Part shown: positions 1 through 9,712 of the stretch, piece by piece
Layout of the letters: every line of letters begins with the position of its first letter
Position numbering within the stretch: position 1 is the stretch's first letter
Source of the DNA: Eunapius fragilis
Taxonomy: Eukaryota; Porifera; Demospongiae; Spongillida; Spongillidae
Assembly: GCA_963681505.1 (NCBI GenBank)
Contig: OY811988.1
Location: 4,941,607-5,005,606 of the forward strand
Length of the DNA: 64,000 bases
Direction of reading: 5' to 3'
Program-made: the position numbers and the translations under genes
Notes under the pieces: model-generated
The model's database searches: none
What the model saw: the letters and a program-made list of their open reading frames with translations, nothing else
What the model was told of the DNA's origin: nothing

Positions 1-2624
1 GAAATCACTGGGTCGTTTGCTGACTCCCTTGCTAGAACACCAGGGTCTGTGGGGTTGAGTTGCTGACCTATTGTGCGGATAGCACAGACCACATCTACAT
101 CTGCCTCATCCTCCTCCCCATCAAAACTGGTATCTGATTCTGCTGGAAGACGGCTAAGGGCATCTGCGTTCCCATGCTCTGATGTCTTCCGATATTCAAT
201 GCTGTATTGATACTGGTTGAGCATCAGTGCCCATCGAGCCAATCTGTTAGCAGCTAACACCGGGGTTGCTCTGTGTGGACCAAATAAAGCAATGAGAGGC
301 TTATGGTCCGTCACCAAAATGAAGCTGCGACCATACAGAAACTGGTGGAACTTCTTTAATGCAAATATAATGGCTAGCGCTTCTTTTTGAATTTGGCTGT
401 ATCTGCATTGAGTCTCTGTAAGCGTCTTGGAGACGTTTGCAATCGGCCGTTCGCTGCCATCTGGGTATCGGTGAAAAAGGACTGCTCCAATACCAACCTC
501 TGATGCATCACAAGAGATTCCGATTGGAACGGAAGATTGAAAATGAGCCAACACGGTATCTGCACATAAGTTCTTCTTCAGCTCCCTAAAGGCTGCTTCT
601 TCAGTAGAATCCCATTTCCACTTGGTGTCCTTCTTAGTGAGCTGATGCAATGGTGCTAACACTGTAGCTAGATTGGGCAAGAACTTGCTATAAAACTGTA
701 CTGAACCCAGAAAAGAACGAAGACTGCTGACGTTTGTAGGAGGAGGCATCTGTACCAGTGCATCAACCTTCGATCCTTTAGCAATCCCCTTTTGAGAGAG
801 AGTATGCCCCAAGTACTCGATGGATGGTTCTGCAAACTGACATTTTTCCAAGCGGCATCGGAGACCTTTGTCCTGTAGACATTGCAGAAGGGCACGGAGG
901 CTCTCCAGATGTTCTGAAGCATTCATACCACTAACCAGGATGTCGTCAAAGTAGGTGCATACTCCTTTGAGGTCTCCTGTCAGCTGATCCATGATTTCTT
1001 GGAAATAGCCTGGGGCAGAGCTAATGCCAAATGGAAGTCGAAGTTGGAGCAAAACCCCACGATGGGTACTCAATGCAAGCCTCTTCTGGCTTTCTGGACC
1101 AAGCATTACCTGGTTGTAGGCATCTGCTAGATCTATCTTGGAGAAACCGTATCCACCGCTGAGTTTTCGCATCAAGTCTTCAGGAAGGGGAATTGGATAA
1201 CGGTGAGTTTCCAACTGAGCATTGACAGCCACTGAATAATCACCACAAACTCGTAGCTTGCCATTAGTTTGACCTGGTAGAACCTTTTTACGAATCGAGA
1301 CAACTGGAGTTCCATATGCATTGAATTGGGTTGGTTTCCAGACGCCCTTTGCAATACCCGAAACGTAAGCTTGATTTAAGTCATCCAGAATAGCAAAAGG
1401 TACTGGACGAGGTTTACAGAAGGTGGGATTGGACTCTGCCTTGAATTTGATCTCCAATTGAAAATCCTTCAAGCACCCCAGCTCAGGTTTGAAAAGTTCC
1501 GTGAATTCACCACACAGCTTACGGCAAGCTTGCTGTAACTCCTCATCTGGCTTGGGTTCCTTTGTGTGAGTGATACTCTGAAGATTCTGAATTGTTCCTT
1601 TGCCTGGAGTCGAAGACACCCCTAGTAAAGCAGAAACGTTAACCCCAAGTTTAACAATAGCATCACGACCAAGGAGATTGAGTTTTGGAACATCAGTGAC
1701 AGTGAACTCTAATGTTACTGGTTCCTGGTCCTTTAGAAGAGAAGCTGAAGCTCTGAAGGTGCCAAGTACTGGGAGAGGTTGCCCATTAGCCACTTGATAG
1801 CGACTGGAGACTTGTGCGAGTGCAGGTTCTCCAAGTTTCTTCCAAAAGTCCTTGGAACAGAAGTTGTCGCCAGCTCCAGTATCAACTTCGAAAGTGAGTT
1901 GCTGGCCACTAACCCAGACTGACTGTTTCAGTTGCGGAATAGAGTTAATGCTTTTGACTGTTCTCAGTGCACGCCTAGAGATGATCTTGACAGACCCCCC
2001 ATCCTCCTTTTTCTTCTTTAGGCATACTGATTGAAGGTGTCCCATCTTCTGACAGAAATGGCAGGTGCTTTTTATGTGAGGACAGTCCTTAGATAAGTGA
2101 TCAGTCTTTCCACACCTCGGGCAAACTCCTTTGGCGAAATCCCTCCTTTTCTGATCCTTGCTCTTGAACTTCGGTTTCAACACAGAGTATTCATCCGCCT
2201 GCTTCTTGAAATATTGAACTTTGTGAACGGAACCTGATTTGTTTCCATATACCGTCTCCTTGGCAACCTTGGAAGCGTCCTCGGTCTCCATTGCAATCGT
2301 TATTGCCTTGGCGAAAGTTAAGTCACTGTCCTTGACCTTGAATAATGCTTTTAAGACAGCTTCATTGTTGATTGAACAAATAAAGCGAGTGCGCAGTGCT
2401 TCGTCAAGCGGATCCTTGATAGAAGCGAAATCGCACGTCACCGCGTCCTGTCGAATTCTAGCCGCGAGTTCTTGGACTGTTTCCCCCGGCTTCCGAAGCA
2501 TATTCGACCAGAACTTGAAGCGCTCCCGAATAACGTAACGGGTTGGGTCGAACTGGTTCTTCATGAATGTAGCGATCTCGTCATTGACAACGGTGAGTTC
2601 ATTGACATCTTTTGGAGGGGTCAG
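1..2624 (-). CDS. gag C-terminal part, protease, RT and RNase H of Gypsy element (partial)
   Basis: This long minus-strand frame is open from the MITE boundary to the window edge. Two zinc knuckles of CX2CX4HX4C type lie at about 2040-2130. The retropepsin active site D-T-G-A is at about 1872-1883, and a downstream L-L-G-R-D-A motif at about 1650-1685 matches the protease flap/C-terminal region. RT shows the R-L-P-F-G-I-S-S-A-P block near 1000-1050 and the catalytic Y-F-D-D at 942-953. RNase H has T-D-H-K-P-L at about 296-313. Gag and pol share one frame, with no frameshift signal between them. The start codon lies on the other side of the MITE (3604), so as it stands this part lacks its native start. 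Integrase would lie left of the window. Confidence 0.92.
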   Translation of the reverse strand, partial: MTPPKDVNELTVVNDEIATFMKNQFDPTRYVIRERFKFWSNMLRKPGETVQELAARIRQDAVTCDFASIKDPLDEALRTRFICSINNEAVLKALFKVKDSDLTFAKAITIAMETEDASKVAKETVYGNKSGSVHKVQYFKKQADEYSVLKPKFKSKDQKRRDFAKGVCPRCGKTDHLSKDCPHIKSTCHFCQKMGHLQSVCLKKKKEDGGSVKIISRRALRTVKSINSIPQLKQSVWVSGQQLTFEVDTGAGDNFCSKDFWKKLGEPALAQVSSRYQVANGQPLPVLGTFRASASLLKDQEPVTLEFTVTDVPKLNLLGRDAIVKLGVNVSALLGVSSTPGKGTIQNLQSITHTKEPKPDEELQQACRKLCGEFTELFKPELGCLKDFQLEIKFKAESNPTFCKPRPVPFAILDDLNQAYVSGIAKGVWKPTQFNAYGTPVVSIRKKVLPGQTNGKLRVCGDYSVAVNAQLETHRYPIPLPEDLMRKLSGGYGFSKIDLADAYNQVMLGPESQKRLALSTHRGVLLQLRLPFGISSAPGYFQEIMDQLTGDLKGVCTYFDDILVSGMNASEHLESLRALLQCLQDKGLRCRLEKCQFAEPSIEYLGHTLSQKGIAKGSKVDALVQMPPPTNVSSLRSFLGSVQFYSKFLPNLATVLAPLHQLTKKDTKWKWDSTEEAAFRELKKNLCADTVLAHFQSSVPIGISCDASEVGIGAVLFHRYPDGSERPIANVSKTLTETQCRYSQIQKEALAIIFALKKFHQFLYGRSFILVTDHKPLIALFGPHRATPVLAANRLARWALMLNQYQYSIEYRKTSEHGNADALSRLPAESDTSFDGEEDEADVDVVCAIRTIGQQLNPTDPGVLARESANDPVI

Positions 2625-3271
2625 GGCAGGCACTTATGCAGTTTCCCCCCCCACTTTAATTATTCGATTTACGGTATAACATTTACGGTTTCATGAATAC
2701 ATACATTAACCTAATTCCGCTAATTACGTGTGTAAAAGGTCCCTATGTGTCCCGTATCGCTGCTTATGTTTCTGCTTAGCTTTTTGCCATCATTGTTAGC
2801 TAGAAGACCGTCGTGATGCCGCTACGTTGCGTTTACGTAACAATAAATTTAGTACACTAATTTGACTCTTTATTTTTGTAAGAGGGAGGGGTACCCCCTC
2901 CCTCACCCTCCCCGCTTTCTTTTTACTAAGTAACCAACACTCCATGAAATGAAATAAAAAGGGGAGGGTGAGGGAGGGGGAACCCCTCCCTCCTTTAAAG
3001 AACACTGTTACTAGTTAGAGAACAATGGGTTTTTGAAGCCAGAGCGGGAACAGGTAATGCAGCCATCGTAGTAAAAAAGGCGGTAGCAATGACAGGTGTT
3101 TTTCACTATAGATTAAAACATGATTTGAACATTTTAAAAAGGCGGTCGCAATGACAGCTGGTTTTCACTACACATTTTGACGTAGGAAAAATATCTTAAA
3201 TTCTTTTCAATATTTCTTGAATTCAATTAATTAAAGTGGGGGGGGGGAAACTGCATAAGTGCCGGGGTCAG
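2617..3271. mobile_element. MITE inserted in gag, 8-bp target duplication GGGGTCAG
   Basis: The ends are inverted repeats: GGCACTTATGCAGTTTCC then a C run at 2629, and the mirrored sequence ending at 3263. The flanks GGGGTCAG at 2617-2624 and 3264-3271 are a perfect 8-bp duplication, as hAT-type transposases make. Four extra bases (GGCA) sit between the left duplication and the repeat. The interior has no credible gene. It holds a strong internal inverted repeat of purine/pyrimidine-rich DNA (2883-2913 with 2961-2992) and a direct repeat (3073-3110 and 3135-3171). Superfamily assignment to hAT rests on the duplication length only. Confidence 0.85.
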
Positions 3272-3604
3272 TTGCGAAGCAAGATTGCTGAGCGTTTTGA
3301 ACGTTACCAGAGATTGATTTGTCAAAAAGACCTGTGCCTTCTTGTCGTCTGGTATTGAATGAGCCGCGACGAATGTCTGGAAGCGGGCCCAGTAATCCGT
3401 CCAGAGCTCTGACGTTGTGTCGAAAGAGACGAAACTAGGAAAAGACTTTGGAGTTGAATCTCCCCATTTAGCCGCTCCGCCGGTCAAAGTTGCAATAATA
3501 GCTTCCGTCTGTTTCGCGTGTGCCTGTATTTGTGCCTCCGTTTGTTCGCGCTGTATTTTCATTTGTTGCTGCAGCAGCTCCATGAGTTTTGCAGTCTCGC
3601 TCAT
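3264..3604 (-). pseudogene. gag N-terminal part of Gypsy element, split by MITE
   Basis: The ATG at 3604 lies 14 nt past the primer-binding site, the usual place for a gag start. The first 70 residues are rich in Gln, Glu and Lys and look coiled-coil (repeated Q-Q-Q, R-E-Q-T-E-A-Q motifs), followed by F-x-S-F-x-x-x-S-E-L-W-T-x-Y-W, typical of the capsid region of K02A2.6-like Gypsy gags. The frame then runs into the MITE at 3263 and stops inside it. The remaining gag continues from 2624 in the frame expected once the inserted element and one target copy are discounted, so the insertion is the only visible lesion in the coding part. Confidence 0.85.
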
Positions 3605-3617
3605 CTTCGCTGATCCG

Positions 3618-3637
3618 GAATCCTGCCGACTACGCCA
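3618..3637 (-). other. Primer-binding site complementary to tRNA-Ser 3' end
   Basis: The plus strand reads GAATCCTGCCGACTACGCCA. This equals the 3' end of eukaryotic tRNA-Ser (T-arm end, acceptor strand and CCA) over 20 nt, so the minus-strand element RNA can anneal this tRNA. It lies 8 nt from the LTR end. Drosophila 17.6 and 297 also use tRNA-Ser. Confidence 0.85.
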
Positions 3638-3645
3638 ATTTATCC

Positions 3646-3911
3646 TGTTGTGTTTCTCGTTAGAAAATACTCAGGATGTCCAAAGAATATAATATTGCAG
3701 GGAAATCACAGCGATACAAAGTAATACAGCCTATGTCAAAACTACAGTAGAGCACAAAGAGAAATGCACACTGACGTCTATTCCTGTCTAAATCCTACAC
3801 ACGGTGAAATGCTTAAATAGCCAATAGAAAGTTCTAGAACATGCATGCCCAACACATGTTTAATTAACACCTAAAAGCAAGCCAGGTCATGCCAGAGCAT
3901 GCTCCTTAACA
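3646..3911 (-). repeat. Long terminal repeat (5' LTR) of the Gypsy element
   Basis: On the minus strand this 266-bp segment starts TGTTAAGG and ends ACACAACA, the canonical TG...CA LTR ends. It lies directly before the primer-binding site. Its outer boundary is fixed by comparison with the empty target at 29385 and by the unit sequence resuming at 3912. The partner LTR is off-window, so identity between LTRs cannot be used for dating. Confidence 0.8.
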
Positions 3912-6041
3912 CCAACCTTCAACGCCTTGTCGCTGTTGCATTGCGTTAATTTGTTTCTATTATTTATAACACACACACTCAAACCATTGTGATATACCTG
4001 ATATAGGGTTTTAAGAACACAGCAGCATATACAAAACGACGATGCGCAAGCCTCTTATCACAATTATATTTAAGCGTTTCACCGCCAGACGGTTGATTAC
4101 TATTTTTATGTAGGGAATTTCGTTTCAATTATCATTTTACTGGTCTGGGAGAAATCTTTGTATTCGCTCTTTCTGAGAAAAACTTCATGCGCTGATTGAA
4201 CAACTGTAAATGTACAAATGTATCTGTGTCACAGATTATTACTGAAATCGAAATTCTCCGAAGAAAGCTCAGGTAAGGTAAACTGCCATATTAGAACAGG
4301 TTGGCCTTATTGGAACGGGGGAGGGGGAAGGGGGGGAGGGGGGGGTCAGAATAACCGCAGCCTATAACCGCAGTTGATAATACCCTTTAGAGAACTATGC
4401 CCCTAAGTAGTTAATTTGTTTTCACGTACGTACGGAAGCTAGTTAGTAAACCTCTTATTTCTTGGAGGCCAAGCGTGGAAGAAATGGCTGGCAGCAAAAG
4501 GGAAAGCGCCTATCCCAGTTAATAGTAAAGATGCCACGATGGACTTATGTAAACGATATTGCTCCACAGAACCGACCCGTTCGTGCGATCAAAGAAAGTA
4601 GGCCTAGCATTTGGTAAATATAAGGCCAAACTGCAGTACCCAGGACACGTCACCACTGATCTGAACGCCATAAAAATCATAGCCGATTGTGTACCCGATA
4701 TACGCGCATCTTACAATCATTTTCCAATAGTATATATTACAATAATTTAACCAAGTACAGGTACGCAAGTTTTGTTTTGCTGAATTCCAGCGATTCTCAG
4801 GAGGCTGTAGAAGAGGTAGGGATTTGAAACTCATTCTTTCTTGCATAGATTTGTAATTAGCGATGCCAATTTCCACCATGCAAGCTATGGCTCATTTAGT
4901 ACTCACTTCCGGTAATTTTCAATGGAGGTCACGAAGCCTCTCTTTGACTTAAAGTAGCTCATCCGCGTAACCACTTATAACAAAGTTTCAAGCTTGAAAT
5001 CGATGTCTCATGAGTTATGAATAGAAAAATAAATCCATCAGTAGTGACATTGGTGGTGTTAAAACGTCCTCCAGACGATGCGTTTGACTTGTACAGTCCG
5101 TGTAATAACCGGTTCTAAAATGGCAGCTTACCTTATAGTGTTTTTGATTTAAAATTCATTCTAAGTCAACGATGGGAAATGTCTAACGATTCTTATAGGT
5201 GAAATTTCTGCGCAGCATCCCTGGAGTCTCATTACGACATGCAGAGTTCGTTGAGACATCAAGCTCGCAACCGTACGGGGGTAAAAGGTAGGAGTATTAA
5301 CTAGCCGCTAAACGCCAGTCAAATTTCATACCTTTTCAAACTTTCATTGTGGTAATTCTGCAGTTCATAAGTCATGTTATGAATTAAAAGTTGTCGTCCG
5401 TTATTGTGTCAAATTAATTATTTGATTTTATCATTTGAATATAATAACGTAGTCCCCTCATGCATGCACATAATTAGTCATGACGTATAACCCCATCCTC
5501 CTTCTTTATGCTCTAGGCTAGGCTATGGCCATTGTGCAATGTATTAATTCTAATAGTGCGACCGATGCTCCACGTACACACCTACTTATTCGTTCCGCAG
5601 ACACTCTTATGCCTCTCTTAATTAATGCTCAACATGCACACACCATAGATACTAAATTAATGCGCACAGTGGAAGAGGTATAGTGGCAAAGGTAATGGCT
5701 GAACCGCTGCAAGCACTTCAGATGTGATTAAACTAGTAGTACTTCTCTGTGCGAATAGGACCCAGCGCGCGGCAAATAAGTGTGTACAAAGTTCGTCTCG
5801 TTACTGTGCCCATGTTGATGAAAGTTCTATTGGCGGACTGACCACCAAACCCTATATATGTATGAAACGGAAGCAAAGGTAAGTCTACAGGATGTTAAAC
5901 TCACGTTAACAAACACGACCTGATTGTGTAGTCAACCAAACTGAGACAATCAGAAAAATCGAATACACAATCGGCTGGAGTTTTCTGATCTCCCGACTTA
6001 CCATTGAGTTAGGTCAGGATAAAGAGCTTCAAGTGTTGCAG
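3912..6041. other. Spacer without a confident gene; homopurine G-rich tract at 4317-4350
   Basis: The stretch is AT-rich with one G/A-only run (4317-4350) that is longer in R2 (29795-29823). A minus-strand ORF of 91 codons (4604-4879) starts at a real ATG and is partly kept in R2, but nothing recognisable is in it. A possible exon end AAG|GTAAGT with an ATG seven codons before it lies at about 5858-5880; in R3 that ATG is ACG. I see no RNA gene. Confidence 0.5.
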
Positions 6042-6280
6042 ACCAAGCCGTGGTTGAGGAAAAGCTAACAAAATTACTAAGGCTGTTCCTAAGAAATTTA
6101 AGGCAACTAGCTGCCAGTTACGCATTATATATGCACTCGTGTACATACATTGAACTTTTATTTATTGCAGAGCCAAAATTGAATATATATGATAGAACCT
6201 TTAAATGCCTTGAAAATACTATTGTATATTGTAACTTAAGTGTGCGAAATACGCTGAACAAGTCCTGGAATATATGTTGA
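6042..6280 (+). CDS. Candidate 3' coding exon of an unidentified small protein
   Basis: A frame of about 79 codons opens right after a plausible acceptor (GTTGCAG at 6035-6041) and ends at TGA 6280. It encodes a basic, leucine-rich helical segment (K-L-T-K-L-L-R-L-F-L-R-N-L-R-Q) followed by several cysteines. The same frame is kept in R2 (31534-31772) and, shortened by an early stop, in R3 (50356-50552); the inverted copy near 27715-27957 is frameshifted. The upstream exon is not certain: the AAG|GTAAGT end near 5880 is in the wrong phase for a direct join. No family recognised. It may be another relic. Confidence 0.4.
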
Positions 6281-6394
6281 TATTCATTTTTTGTGTATGT
6301 ATGTCTCTGTGAATGAACTGAGCAGCCATGCTAACGTTATCCCACACAAGCTTCTGAGCGATGAAATCTATCATGTGTTAAATTATATTCCTTA

Positions 6395-6980
6395 GATGTT
6401 GGGGATTCCAAAATCTGCAAAGATGTCCCCAAATTTTCAGATGTTTAGGGACTGCCAAAAATGTCAAATTTTGTGGGCGGGGTCCTTATTGTGCAAAAAA
6501 ACCTGCGGGTGGGGGTTCCTCATTCTTTCTGTCCCTACTTCTACGTGACATCGGCAAGTAATCATAAATCTATTCCTAGGTAATGCATGCTACATATGCG
6601 CTCTAAAAGCATACAAGACGTAGTGAGTAGGTTGACTACCGCTCTAAAACATGCATCACTATGCTAACCAAAACATGCAATAATAATGATTTTTCTTTTA
6701 AATTTCAAAACCGAATCAAACGCATTATGAGGTGCTGAAGAATGGCCAAAAGGAGAAGGAACGTTATACTTGACGAATGTTAATCCTACGAGCATCAAAG
6801 CATTCGAGAAAACGATGTATTATTATCGTATTCTTTCCCCGTTGTCCGAATCGGATAGAATGAATAAATAATGTGCGGTTGATACAGTAATGATCAAAAT
6901 CGCTATAGTAGACTAAGTGTGGCATTCTTGCAGAGTAGCTCCATTGTGGTGTTATAGCTTGGCTGCATTTAATGAATTAT
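6395..6980 (-). repeat. Sub-repeat: 3' flank shared by family genes
   Basis: From CTTCTGAGCGATGAAATC and the GTGGGCGGGGTCC box near 6475 to the second exon of the family gene, this roughly 600-bp block recurs within the same unit at about 10612-11215 (same orientation) and again at 21174-21670, 31845-32470, 36000-36620, 50670-51290 and 54830-55380. It is the downstream flank of minus-strand family members and helped to mediate the rearrangements: three non-LTR fragments end at or inside it. Confidence 0.8.
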
Positions 6981-7270
6981 TATGTCAACTATCAAAACCA
7001 CTGCACAATCATTTATGACCAACTCACCTTATTAACCCATTCAATAAGTTCGGTTTGTATCGCTGCCGAAATTAACTTCAAGGCTGGGGTATTGCACGCC
7101 TTTCTTCCATGACAATATTCGAGAGTGTCGTTCAGGTACCACAGTATCTTACACACGGATATGACACTGGGATGAGAAATACTGTCAGTTTCCCTCTTTT
7201 GTATTTGAATAGGGTGACTGATAGTTACTACTATGAAGGTGAGTACCAAGAGACTTAAAATGCTAGACAT
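6903..7270 (-). CDS. Small secreted four-cysteine protein, copy 1 (unit R1)
   Basis: Exon 1 (7270-7028, 81 codons) and exon 2 (6962-6903, 19 codons plus TAG) are joined across a 65-nt intron with AAG|GTGAGT and ATGCAG|CC sites; the phase-0 join keeps the frame. The start is the ATG before the hydrophobic stretch M-S-S-I-L-S-L-L-V-L-T-F-I-V-V, a clear signal peptide of about 19 residues. A Lys-Arg pair follows at 24-25, a possible propeptide site. Cysteines are at 40, 53, 59 and 92; sequons at N47, N85 and N94. The region between them is predicted helical by eye. A TATA box (7329-7338) lies about 60 nt upstream. It is divergent from the copy at 9022. No known family recognised; a secreted ligand or defence peptide is possible but unproven. 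Confidence 0.8.
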
Positions 7271-9021
7271 GCTGTCGTGTTTGAAACACAGGACAATCGT
7301 ATAATGACCCAATGAATCTGGTACTTCACTATATATACGCATCATTCAATGCAAGGGTTGTTGTATATTTGAATCTTGCATTCCGGAAAAGTCATTATTT
7401 CCGTCAGCGGGTGGAAATGAATGAGCAGTTCTCCATGGATACATGATATGAGTTTGCAATAGAGCTTCGGGCATCCTTATACACATACCAGATGCCACCA
7501 CTGGCATCTGAATGCTGATATATGATAAATTATTACTGCCATTGTCCTGTGTCGATGCATATATATGAATGCGTATAAAAAGAAGGGAAAAATTAAAAAT
7601 GAGTGAAATTTCGTTATTTTAAATTTATTAACGCAATCCTTCTGTAGTTGAACGAACGCGACATTAATTGGACAAACGCGACATTAATTCTGCTTCGTAA
7701 ATATGCATGCAGACGCATTAAATAATTATCCGTGGCATCCAAGTCAATCTTACGCGAGCTGTAGAAATTCAGCCATCAATCAATTATAATGTATTTGAGT
7801 GGACTGCTGTCGCGGCATACAAGGTATTTTATACATGTACGTCTCTGAAAATAAACAGGAGAGAATTATTTCAATCGAGGATTTAGTCACTATTCTCATA
7901 AAAATTGATGACATTCCATCAAAACTGTACTCATTATGCCAAATGCCAGGCGGGCCCAGGCCCAGCTCCTGCTTGTGACCGGCAGGCAACAGGATAGGAC
8001 GGATAATTAAATCTTATCGTCGTGATGAGGCTATTGTTTGGTCCCAATATGCTACTAAATTCCTCGTTTCAAAACGATATGGGTCTTGTTGATTGTATCG
8101 TAATTTGGTGATCAACACGTGAGCGATGTCTGAAATATCTATGTAAGGCATGACGCCAAGCAATTATACTTAATGGATGATTGAGGAGGCTTCATTCGTT
8201 TAACGGAAGTAAACAAAGCAAATTATGAATACAAAGATTGCAGACATGTACATATATACATAATTATAGTTTCCACGACAACTTCATTGAAACTCCAGAA
8301 AGTCAGTTACGCCTTTAATTAATGTATTACACCATCCATGCCCATATGGATGTAAGAAGTTACTAACACAATGCATTCACTGTGAACCACGCGAAGTATT
8401 GTTAACATCGATAGAAACAAGAAATTTATTGGATTCAAGGTGCCGACCTAGAGGGTTGTAAACAGCCAGTGGGTTGAAAAACAAAATTTTTAAATTGTAA
8501 GATCAAATTAATGTATACTTTCTTATTTTAGTACTTTAATAAAGGCTTGAATTTTTACTATTCTTTATGGTTGAATTTGTTAGTCAGTATTTATAGCGTC
8601 TGCATGCATGTCGCCAGACTGTATTCCTGAAGCAGAATTAATGTCGCATTTGTTCATTACACTTAACCCACATTTTTTTATTTTTCGCGTTCTCTTTATA
8701 CACATTCGTATATATGCATTATGACTGCAAAATGGCAATAATATTTATCATACTTGAGCATGAGAATCCCAATGGTGGCATCTGGTATGTGTATAAGGAT
8801 GCCCGATGCTCTATTGCTAACTCACATCACGTATCCATGGAGAACTGCTCATACTTTTCCACCCGCTGACGGATATAATTTTCAATAAGTGACTTTTCCG
8901 GAATGCATGATCCGATTATACAACAATTGGTGATTACCCTTGCATTGAGTGATGCATATATAACGACGTACTAGAATCATTGGGTCATTATACGATTGTC
9001 CTGTGTTTCAAACACGACAGC
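7271..9021. promoter_or_regulatory. Shared 5' region between two divergent secreted-protein genes
   Basis: This 1.75-kb region separates head-to-head genes. TATA boxes lie at 7329-7338 (minus) and 8957-8963 (plus), each about 60-70 nt from its ATG. The two halves are partly mirror images. Each carries the same block about 200 nt upstream with a translatable G-G-I-W-Y-V-Y-K-D-A-R stretch (minus near 7500, plus near 8775). A minus-strand ORF at 7780-7989 (L-G-P-P-G-I-W-H-N-E-Y) has no ATG and is not kept in R3. No other gene seen. Confidence 0.55.
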
Positions 9022-9395
9022 ATGCATATGTCTAGCCTTTTAAGTTTCTTGGTACTCACCTTCATAGTAGTAACTATCAGTCACCCTATTCAAATACGAA
9101 AGAGGGAAACTGACATTAGTCCTCATCCTAATGTCACATCAGTGTGTAAGATCCTGTGGCATCTGAACGACACCATTCAATACTGTCGTGGAGGAAAAGC
9201 GTGCAATACCCCAGCCTTGAAGATAATTTTGGCAGCGATACAAACCGAACTTAGAGAATGGCTGAATAAGGTGAGTTGGTCATAAATGATTGTGCAGTGG
9301 CTGTGAAGGTTGACATAATAATTCCTTATATGCAGCCGAGCTATATCACCACAATGGAGCTACTCTGCAAGAATGCCACACATAGTCTATTGTAG
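9022..9395 (+). CDS. Small secreted four-cysteine protein, copy 2 (unit R1)
   Basis: Exon 1 ends at 9270 (AAG|GTGAGT) and exon 2 is 9336-9395 (ATGCAG|CCGAGC to TAG), separated by a 65-nt intron. Two in-frame ATGs, 9022 and 9028, are possible; 9028 matches the start of the other copies, and here an insertion added the first. The protein has a signal peptide (M-S-S-L-L-S-F-L-V-L), a Lys-Arg site at 24-25 and cysteines at 40, 53, 59 and 92. Compared with copy 1 it gains a sequon at N35 and loses the exon-2 one because TAT-AAC became TAT-ATC. TATA at 8957-8963. Paired divergently with the gene at 6903-7270. Confidence 0.8.
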
Positions 9396-9712
9396 TGATT
9401 TTGGTCAATTATGTATGTGTATCTACTATTTAAACACATCATTTATTCATTTAATCGATTTGGACAACGGGCGAATACAATAATAATACGTTATTTTCAA
9501 TTCACGAATGATTTACGTTACTGGAAGCCATTTTCATTCCCAAAAGTAAAACGTTCCTCATCTGTTTATCGTATTTTGCCACCCTTCAACGCCTTGTAGT
9601 AGTTGCATTGCGTTAATTTGATTTTTATTATTAGTATTTACATAAATTAATAAACATATCGTACCCCAGAAAAAAATAATTAAATATACATACATAAATA
9701 AATACACAATAT

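Larger units (their letters stand above)
1..3911 (-). mobile_element. Gypsy-type LTR retrotransposon, minus strand, cut by left edge
   Basis: Read on the minus strand this shows, in order, an LTR (3911-3646), a tRNA-Ser primer-binding site (3637-3618), a gag start at 3604, two CCHC knuckles, an aspartic protease, reverse transcriptase and RNase H, running off the window before any integrase. The order and motifs are those of Ty3/Gypsy elements. It lies at the start of unit R1: the uninterrupted version of the target (CCAACCTTCAACGCC) is seen at 29385, while here the LTR abuts the same sequence at 3912. One MITE interrupts gag. The pol frame shows no stop to the window edge, so the insertion looks recent. 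The second LTR and the target duplication are outside the window. Confidence 0.93.

Noticed and set aside
374-1354. Several 60-85 codon minus-strand frames in the left end
   Set aside because: They are out-of-frame shadows of the Gypsy pol frame, which is itself open here.
2796-3005. 69-codon minus ORF inside the gag MITE
   Set aside because: It lies in the purine/pyrimidine-rich inverted repeat of a non-coding element and shows only low-complexity composition.
7196-7345. Longer start for the secreted protein, with M-M-R-I-Y at 7345
   Set aside because: That start overlaps the TATA box and would bury the signal peptide. The ATG directly before the hydrophobic stretch is preferred.
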